Positions 1-6,117 of a stretch of DNA of 6,117 bases are shown here, in pieces. The DNA lies in NCBI GenBank assembly GCA_009924535.1, contig RFRI01000096.1, positions 1-6,117 on the forward strand, read 5' to 3'. Position 1 is the first letter of the stretch. Each line of letters opens with the position of its first letter. The notes beneath the pieces are model-generated. The model saw nothing but the letters and a program-made list of their open reading frames with translations. It made no database searches and had not been told where the DNA came from. The stretch is from Verrucomicrobiota bacterium. Lineage in GTDB: Bacteria > Verrucomicrobiota > Verrucomicrobiia > Opitutales > UBA953. The position numbers and the translations under genes are program-made.

Positions 1-63
1 CCCTTTGAGACCCTTGACGAGGTCTCGGAGGGCCTCGCCCGCCGCTTGCATGCTGATACCCAT
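1..63 (-). CDS. Partial CDS (N-terminal codons only), unknown protein divergent from clpC
   Basis: Read on the - strand from an ATG at 63-61, the frame is open to the window edge and gives 21 residues beginning MGISMQAAGEALRDLV, which looks like the start of an amphipathic helix. A second ATG (51-49) is an equally possible start. Base composition changes at about position 61: GC-rich with G/C-ending codons to the left, more A/T-rich and codon-poor to the right. This fits a gene start followed by an intergenic region. No Shine-Dalgarno sequence is visible upstream. I do not recognise the protein and too little is present to assign one. The + strand frames over the same bases are also open, so this is a reasoned choice, not a certain one. 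Confidence 0.4.
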   Translation of the reverse strand, partial: MGISMQAAGEALRDLVKGLKG

Positions 64-143
64 GGTTTTGCGGATGAAGAAACAGGCGGGGCTCGTTGCT
101 GGCAAAGGCAAAAGGCAGGGTTATTACCAACATCGGGGGAACG

Positions 144-172
144 CTTGAACCTACCCGCGGTTCGGGCATAGT
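144..172 (+). promoter_or_regulatory. Candidate clpC promoter, sigma-32-like -35
   Basis: CTTGAA at 144-149 is identical to the -35 core known for heat-shock sigma-32 promoters. After 14 bases, GGGCATAG (164-171) shares only CAT with the sigma-32 -10 consensus CCCCATNT. Read as a housekeeping promoter, the same DNA gives TTGAAC (145-150), a 16-base spacer and CATAGT (167-172), matching 4 of 6 in each box. Either reading puts the transcript start near 179 and leaves a leader of about 40 bases. Assignment to clpC rests on position and orientation; the sigma-factor class is inference. Confidence 0.4.
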
Positions 173-192
173 AACTGCTACCAACCCCCTAC

Positions 193-205
193 GGGCGTTT
201 CGCCC
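193..205 (+). promoter_or_regulatory. Small leader hairpin before clpC start
   Basis: GGGCG (193-197) pairs perfectly with CGCCC (201-205) around a TTT loop, 14 bases before the clpC ATG. It is followed by a C/A-rich, apparently unstructured stretch with no Shine-Dalgarno sequence, so it cannot act by hiding one. It has no T tract and is not a terminator. It may position or protect the mRNA, or be a chance pairing in GC-rich DNA. Confidence 0.35.
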
Positions 206-219
206 CAAACCCACTTTCC

Positions 220-2772
<2,553 letters not shown>

Positions 2773-2775
2773 GCG

Positions 2776-3123
2776 ATGAATCGTCTGGTCACCGCTGGCC
2801 TCCTCGGCGCGATCGCCATCGCGCTGGGTGCCTTCGGCGCCCATGCCTTGAAGGACCGCCTCGCTCTCATCCCGGAAGCCTCCGGCTGGTGGCAGACCGC
2901 CACCTTCTATCTGCTGACGCACGCCGTGGCCATCGGCGCCATCGCGGCACGTTCCGCTTGGCCGGCCCGCCTTTGGACCGCCGGTTCCGTGATCTTTGCT
3001 GTCACGCTTTACGCGATGGCCTTGGGCGCGCCTCGTTGGTTCGGGGCCATCACGCCGATCGGCGGCTCGCTTCTGATCGCAGGGTGGGTGGTGCTGGCCA
3101 GGACTTCGCGCCGCGAATCCTGA
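2776..3123 (+). CDS. DUF423 family small integral membrane protein
   Basis: The 115-residue protein matches the DUF423 family (related to E. coli YgdD), whose function is not established. Visible family features are GAFGAHALK near residues 18-26, a WWQTATFYLLTHA segment around 38-50, and a C-terminal ITPIGGSLLIAGW. Four hydrophobic segments (about 5-23, 43-60, 67-85 and 91-108) predict four membrane helices in the inner membrane, with a short basic C-terminus (RTSRRES). The start ATG lies three bases after the clpC stop and no Shine-Dalgarno sequence precedes it. Translation is therefore probably coupled to clpC on a shared mRNA. The family assignment rests on remembered motifs; a role alongside ClpC is not shown. 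Confidence 0.85.
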   Translation: MNRLVTAGLLGAIAIALGAFGAHALKDRLALIPEASGWWQTATFYLLTHAVAIGAIAARSAWPARLWTAGSVIFAVTLYAMALGAPRWFGAITPIGGSLLIAGWVVLARTSRRES

Positions 3124-3158
3124 CTTGCCCAAGGCTTCGGGCCGTCCGACCTTGAGGC

Positions 3159-3563
3159 ATGGCGGAGCCTTTCACTTATCATGACGACGGCGGCGACGAT
3201 CTCGAACCCGCCGCGCGCGAGGTGGCCTGCCGCTACTTCCTTGATGCGGGTCCGCAGCATACGGAGTTCGTGACGCAGTTCCTCGGGCCCAGCGAGTGCG
3301 GCAAGTTCGACGTGCTTTGGGAAGAATCGGACTGGACCGAAGACGTGACCGTCGCCGTCGCCTGGATGCCTCGCGGCAAGCTACAGGGCTTCGCGCTCTG
3401 GCAGGCCCTGGCTTTGGCTTTCTGGAACGTGAAGAAGGAAGGCGAGTATTGGGACAACGCCGACTGCATCGAAGTCATCGATCGCCCGGACACGTTGGTC
3501 GATGCGGACGCTTTTAAGGCCGTTTTGGCGGCGGTCTGGGCCAAGGATTCGGAAGACGAGTAA
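3159..3563 (+). CDS. Hypothetical acidic, tryptophan-rich protein, 134 aa
   Basis: I do not recognise this protein. It has 134 residues, is acidic at both ends (HDDGGDDLE near the N-terminus, KDSEDE at the C-terminus) and contains seven tryptophans, several next to acidic or aromatic residues (DVLWEESDW, AFWNVKKEGEYW). It has no signal peptide and no convincing membrane helix; the AAVAWM and ALWQALALAFW stretches look like buried strand and helix. It is probably a small cytoplasmic alpha/beta protein. Codon use matches the neighbours, and the frame is open with G/C-ending codons throughout, so I treat it as a real gene. The ATG follows GAGG (3154-3157) by one base, too close for a normal ribosome site; the next in-frame Met is about residue 69, so this start is the only sensible one. 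It lies 35 bases after the DUF423 gene and 44 before the peroxidase gene. Confidence 0.75.
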   Translation: MAEPFTYHDDGGDDLEPAAREVACRYFLDAGPQHTEFVTQFLGPSECGKFDVLWEESDWTEDVTVAVAWMPRGKLQGFALWQALALAFWNVKKEGEYWDNADCIEVIDRPDTLVDADAFKAVLAAVWAKDSEDE

Positions 3564-3573
3564 GCGGGTCCGC

Positions 3574-3608
3574 TTGCCACCGGGTCGTCCGGGGCTATGA
3601 TGTCCTCA
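3574..3608 (+). promoter_or_regulatory. Candidate promoter for the glutathione peroxidase gene, possibly leaderless
   Basis: TTGCCA (3574-3579) and TATGAT (3596-3601) each match the housekeeping consensus at 5 of 6 positions and are separated by 16 bases. This is the best promoter-like pair in the window. Six bases after the -10 comes the ATG at 3608, so a start at the usual distance would fall on, or next to, the A of the start codon. There is no Shine-Dalgarno sequence. Confidence 0.5.
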
Positions 3609-4153
3609 TGCGACTCCTCGCCCTTGCGCTCACGATCCTCATGACCTCCCTGCATGCCGAAGACAAAGCCCCCGGGTTGCTCGGCGTCCCGGTGAAGGAC
3701 ATCGACGGCAAGGCGACCACCCTCGGCGCCGTCAAGGGCGGCAAGGCCTGGCTTGTCGTCAACGTCGCCAGCGAGTGCGGCTACACCCGACAGTATGCGG
3801 GCCTGCAGTCGCTTTATGATAACTTCAAGTCCAAGGGCCTCGTCGTCGCGGGGTTTCCGTGCAACGATTTCGGCGGCCAGGAGCCGGCCTCGGAAAAAGA
3901 CATCAAGAAGTTCTGCAAGACGAACTTCAAGGTGACCTTCCCGATGTATGCCAAGGTCGCCATCAAGGGTAACGACGCTCACCCGTTGTTCGAGAAACTG
4001 ACCGGCAAGGACGCGGGCCACCCCGGTCCCGTCGGTTGGAATTTCAACAAGTTCCTCATCGGCGCCGACGGCAAGCTGATCGCCCGCTTCGGTTCCGACG
4101 TCGAGCCTGACTCCGAAGAGCTCGAGAAGGCCATCGAGAAGGCGTTGAAGTAA
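3608..4153 (+). CDS. Exported glutathione-peroxidase family (probably thioredoxin-type) peroxidase
   Basis: This enzyme reduces hydrogen peroxide or organic hydroperoxides through a reactive cysteine. The first 17 residues (MRLLALALTILMTSLHA) form a Sec signal peptide with cleavage predicted after LHA. There is no lipobox cysteine, so a soluble periplasmic enzyme is expected. The thioredoxin-fold domain shows NVASECGYT with peroxidatic C57, then FPCNDFGGQEP (83-93) with catalytic Q91, and VGWNFNKF with W144 and N145, completing the Cys-Gln-Trp-Asn set. C103 in KKFCKTNF sits at the family's resolving-cysteine position, 46 residues after C57. By family knowledge this points to recycling by thioredoxin-like reductants rather than glutathione. 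Position 87 is Asp where most members have Gln (FPCNQF). At 181 residues it is a normal domain plus signal peptide, with cysteine rather than selenocysteine at the active site. No terminator is seen between it and the oxidoreductase gene 50 bases on. Confidence 0.92.
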   Translation: MRLLALALTILMTSLHAEDKAPGLLGVPVKDIDGKATTLGAVKGGKAWLVVNVASECGYTRQYAGLQSLYDNFKSKGLVVAGFPCNDFGGQEPASEKDIKKFCKTNFKVTFPMYAKVAIKGNDAHPLFEKLTGKDAGHPGPVGWNFNKFLIGADGKLIARFGSDVEPDSEELEKAIEKALK

Positions 4154-4203
4154 GGCGCGCTTTGACTTTCCCGCGGAGTGACCTAGCAAGGGTTCACCCC
4201 ATC
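4154..4203 (+). promoter_or_regulatory. Intergenic gap with weak candidate promoter for the oxidoreductase gene
   Basis: TTGACT (4162-4167) matches the -35 consensus at 5 of 6. TAGCAA, 16 bases later (4184-4189), matches the -10 at only 3 of 6. The implied transcript would start near 4196 and leave a leader of about eight bases. AAGGG (4188-4192) could instead be a weak ribosome site 11 bases before the ATG, but only on a longer, read-through transcript from the peroxidase gene. The two readings exclude each other. Confidence 0.3.
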
Positions 4204-5811
4204 ATGCGCCTTATCGCAGGACTTCTCTTCGGACTGACGACGCTTTTCGCGGCCGACTCCTATGATGTGTGCGTCTACGGCGGCAATGCGAGCGGCGTCA
4301 TGGCCGCCTGCGCCGCCGCCAAGGAAGGAGCCAAGGTGATCGTGGTCGAGCCGAGCCGCTGGCTGGGCGGCATGACCGGCGGAGGCCTGATGCACATCGA
4401 CTGGGGTCGCGAAGAAGCCGTCAGCGGCTCCACCCGTCCGATCCTGAAGAAGGATTACAAGGACGCCCAGTATCGGGAAGTCTTCGCCGAGATGCTCAAG
4501 GCCGCCAGGGTCACGGTGCTCTTCGATCACCGGGTCAGCGCGGCCGAGAAGTCGGACGGTGTCATCCGTGCGATCGCCTTGGATCTGGCCCCTTTCGACG
4601 AGACCGGCTGTCCGCCGGCGACGCCGACGAAGGCCATGGCCCGCACGATCACGGCGAAGGTCTTCATCGATTGTTCTTACGAGGGCGACCTGATGGCCCG
4701 CTCGGGCGTCGCCTATGCTTACGGCCGGGAGGCGAAATCGACCTATGGCGAGAGCCTCGCCGGCGCGCAGCCGCCGATGTCCGTATACGCGATCGATCCT
4801 TACGTCAAAGCCGGCGACCCGCAGAGCGGCCTCTTGCCGGGCCTGCAGTCGACGCCCGTGGCTCCGGTCGGCGAGGCGGATCAGCTCACGATGGGTTACG
4901 GCTTCCGCTGGCGCTTCGTCTTCAAGGGCGAGGGCCTGCCGATCGAGCCACCGGCGAACTACGACCCGAAGCAGTTCGAACTCTATCGCCGGGCGTTCCA
5001 GCAGGGTGTCGATATCCTTTCCGGTCGCGTGATGCGCGGTAAGGTCGACGGCTGGGAGAAGAGCGGCGGGCGCGTCTACTCAGGCGGCGCCGGTAATCTC
5101 GCGCGCGCCTTGTTCGCGCCGACGAATTACGGCCACAACGCCGGCTATCCCGACGGCGATTACGCGACCCGCGCCCGTATCTGGAAGGAGCAGCAGGACT
5201 TCGTCCGCGGCATGACCCACTTCCTGCGGACCGATCCCAGCGTGCCTCCGAAGCAGAAGGAGATCGCGCTCAGCGTCGGACTGGAGAAGGGGGCCTTCGA
5301 TGAGACCAAGGGGTACCCGCATCAGCTCTACGTTCGTGAGGCCCGTCGTATGGTCGCGGATTACGTCGTCACGCAGAAGGACCTGGAGGGCCGGACCAGC
5401 CCCGCCGACTCGGTCGGCCTCGCTTCCTATGGCGTCGACGAATGGCCCTACGCCACGGTGGCGCTCGACGGCAAGGTGGCGCTCATGGGCGGCTACTATT
5501 CGATGCTCTACCTCGAGGACGAGCACCGTGGCATCTACCGGATCCCTTATCGGTCGATCGTCCCGAAGAAGGAACAGTGCGCGAATCTCCTCGTACCGGT
5601 CTGCGTGTCCGCCAGCCACATCGCCATGACCTCCATCCGGATGGAGCCCGTCTGGATGATCCTCGGCGAGTCGGCCGGCGTCGCGGCGTCGATGGCCGTG
5701 AAGTCGGGCTCCGCCGTCCAGGACGTGCCTTACGCCGAACTTTATCCGAAGCTCCGGGCCTTGGCCCAGAAGGTCGAGATTCCGAAGAAAAAAGAAACTA
5801 AGCCGAAGTAG
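4204..5811 (+). CDS. Exported FAD-dependent oxidoreductase (FAD_oxidored family)
   Basis: This is a flavoprotein of the FAD_oxidored type (Pfam PF12831 as recalled) found often in Verrucomicrobiota and Planctomycetota; the substrate is unknown. I start it at ATG 4204 (535 residues) rather than the in-frame TTG at 4162, because this places a clean Sec signal peptide (MRLIAGLLFGLTTLFA) at the N-terminus. No twin-arginine motif is present. The dinucleotide-binding fold follows directly: YDVCVYGGNASG (20-31) with the glycine-rich turn, and E49 ending strand 2 to bind the FAD ribose. Then come RWLGGMTGGGL, FIDCSYEGD (154-162) and ATYGES-like STYGESLAG. The C-terminal FAD-closing motif is RMEPVWMILGESAG (479-492), preceded by YRIPYRSIVPK. 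The protein ends in a lysine-rich tail (PKKKETKPK) that looks outside the fold. It lies 50 bases after the peroxidase gene and overlaps the ferredoxin gene by 14 bases. A fixed enzymatic reaction cannot be given. Confidence 0.88.
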   Translation: MRLIAGLLFGLTTLFAADSYDVCVYGGNASGVMAACAAAKEGAKVIVVEPSRWLGGMTGGGLMHIDWGREEAVSGSTRPILKKDYKDAQYREVFAEMLKAARVTVLFDHRVSAAEKSDGVIRAIALDLAPFDETGCPPATPTKAMARTITAKVFIDCSYEGDLMARSGVAYAYGREAKSTYGESLAGAQPPMSVYAIDPYVKAGDPQSGLLPGLQSTPVAPVGEADQLTMGYGFRWRFVFKGEGLPIEPPANYDPKQFELYRRAFQQGVDILSGRVMRGKVDGWEKSGGRVYSGGAGNLARALFAPTNYGHNAGYPDGDYATRARIWKEQQDFVRGMTHFLRTDPSVPPKQKEIALSVGLEKGAFDETKGYPHQLYVREARRMVADYVVTQKDLEGRTSPADSVGLASYGVDEWPYATVALDGKVALMGGYYSMLYLEDEHRGIYRIPYRSIVPKKEQCANLLVPVCVSASHIAMTSIRMEPVWMILGESAGVAASMAVKSGSAVQDVPYAELYPKLRALAQKVEIPKKKETKPK

Positions 5812-5831
5812 GCCCGGCGATACGGAGGGCC
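5784..5831 (-). terminator. Possible terminator of the ferredoxin gene, inside the oxidoreductase tail
   Basis: Read on the - strand, GGCCC (5831-5827) can pair with GGGCC (5815-5811). After 13 further bases, including the TAG stop, comes GTTTCTTTTTTCTTC (5798-5784), the most T-rich run in the window. The distance from stem to T tract is longer than in a standard intrinsic terminator, and an alternative 4-bp stem (GCCG with CGGC) closer to the tract is weak. Read on the + strand, the element has no T tract after the stem, so it would serve only the leftward gene. Confidence 0.3.
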
Positions 5832-6117
5832 GTGACGACCTTTCCCCCGACCAAGTGCTCGGTGATGATGCGGTCGAGGTTCTCCGGCGTGCACTGGCCG
5901 TACCAGACGCCTTCGGGGTAGATCACGGCGACGGGCCCGGCGACGCACACGCGCAGGCAGTCGGCCTTCGTGCGTTGGATGCCGCCTTTCTCGGAAAGCC
6001 CCAGTTGCTTCAGCCGGGTCTTCAGGTGCTCCCAAGACTTCGCCGCGAGTTCGCCGCCGCAGCAGGCCTGCTCGGTCGACTTCACGCAGAGGAAGATATG
6101 CCGGCGGGTGGCGCTCA
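5798..6117 (-). CDS. [2Fe-2S] ferredoxin, thioredoxin-like fold, start codon cut by the window edge
   Basis: This is a small electron carrier of the thioredoxin-like [2Fe-2S] ferredoxin family (relatives include Aquifex Fd4 and NuoE-like domains); its partner is not known. The last two bases of the window read TG on the - strand and are followed in frame by SATRRHIFLC, so the start is probably an ATG whose A lies at 6118, giving 106 residues. With that numbering the cluster ligands are C11, C19 or C20, C54 and C58. The last two are in TKADCLRVCVAGP (C-x3-C), followed by the family signature VIYPEGVWYGQCTPENLDRII. A GTG at 6085-6083 could be taken as the start, but it would remove the HIFLC strand and the first ligand, so I reject it. 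There is no signal peptide; it should be cytoplasmic. The first pair of cysteines is closer (7-8 residues between) than the 12 of Fd4-type proteins. Its stop codon lies inside the last codons of the oxidoreductase gene on the other strand. Confidence 0.87.
   Translation of the reverse strand, partial: SATRRHIFLCVKSTEQACCGGELAAKSWEHLKTRLKQLGLSEKGGIQRTKADCLRVCVAGPVAVIYPEGVWYGQCTPENLDRIITEHLVGGKVVTALRIAGPTSA

Larger units (their letters stand above)
64..219. other. Divergent intergenic region upstream of clpC
   Basis: These 156 bases separate the putative leftward gene from clpC. They hold a purine-rich run with repeated GGCA units (101-120), the candidate clpC promoter (144-172) and a small hairpin (193-205). 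I looked for the CIRCE inverted repeat and the CtsR direct repeat that control clpC-type genes elsewhere and found neither. A leftward promoter is not evident; the best - strand match is only 3 of 6 in each box. Confidence 0.6.

Noticed and set aside
1..171. Rightward open frame entering from the left edge and ending at TAG 169-171
   Set aside because: Codon composition is gene-like only up to about position 60, then drifts to A/T-ending codons while crossing the candidate promoter. The leftward start at 63 explains the composition change better.
3580..3592. CCGG-GTCGT-CCGG inverted repeat before the peroxidase gene
   Set aside because: Only four pairs and no T tract follow it; it lies in the spacer of the predicted promoter and cannot be called a terminator or operator.
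3597..3644. A 15-codon reading frame (ATGATG...TGA) overlapping the peroxidase start
   Set aside because: It begins inside the predicted -10 element, so it would not be on the predicted mRNA, and so short a frame is expected by chance.
3233..4189. A 318-codon open frame on the - strand across the 134-residue gene and the peroxidase gene
   Set aside because: It spans two well-supported + strand genes and the gap between them, and its product shows no family features; it is a GC-rich shadow frame.
4162..4203. TTG at 4162 as the start of the FAD oxidoreductase
   Set aside because: It would put 14 mostly polar residues in front of a clean signal peptide and would use a -35-like TTGACT as coding sequence. 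The ATG at 4204 gives a standard exported protein.

Overview
The window reads as one stretch of ordinary bacterial chromosome with high GC (about 60-65% by eye, not counted). It is densely coded and mostly on the + strand. The ClpC sequence (tandem N-domain repeats with an identical YVGTEHILLGL in each, UVR-type middle domain) and the exported FAD-dependent oxidoreductase fit the Planctomycetota-Verrucomicrobiota-Chlamydiota group, most likely Verrucomicrobiota. That placement is recalled family resemblance, not a search result.

Layout. Positions 1-63 probably hold the first codons of a leftward gene that leaves the window. Positions 64-219 are a divergent intergenic region with a candidate promoter for clpC, whose -35 is identical to the heat-shock sigma-32 core, and a small hairpin before the start codon. 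clpC (220-2772) fills nearly half the window. Three bases after its stop begins a small DUF423 membrane protein gene (2776-3123), then a 134-residue protein I do not recognise (3159-3563). Next come two genes for exported proteins: a secreted glutathione-peroxidase-like protein (3608-4153) with a good promoter abutting its start codon, and a secreted FAD-dependent oxidoreductase (4204-5811). The last gene, on the - strand (5798 to beyond 6117), encodes a thioredoxin-fold [2Fe-2S] ferredoxin. It overlaps the oxidoreductase tail-to-tail by 14 bases and its start codon lies one base outside the window.

How the genes fit together. clpC and the DUF423 gene are probably co-transcribed. ClpC keeps the VGF loop for docking on ClpP and is a complete unfoldase. 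The peroxidase, the oxidoreductase and the ferredoxin are all redox proteins, two of them apparently outside the cytoplasm, but nothing in the sequence shows that they form one pathway. Most genes lack a Shine-Dalgarno sequence, and the peroxidase mRNA may be leaderless.

I found no mobile element, CRISPR array, RNA gene, phage gene or clear novel multi-gene system. The points most worth following are the possible leaderless promoter, the heat-shock-like clpC promoter, the unrecognised 134-residue protein, the ferredoxin start, and the A/T-rich tract that encodes the oxidoreductase tail and may also act as terminator for the opposite gene.
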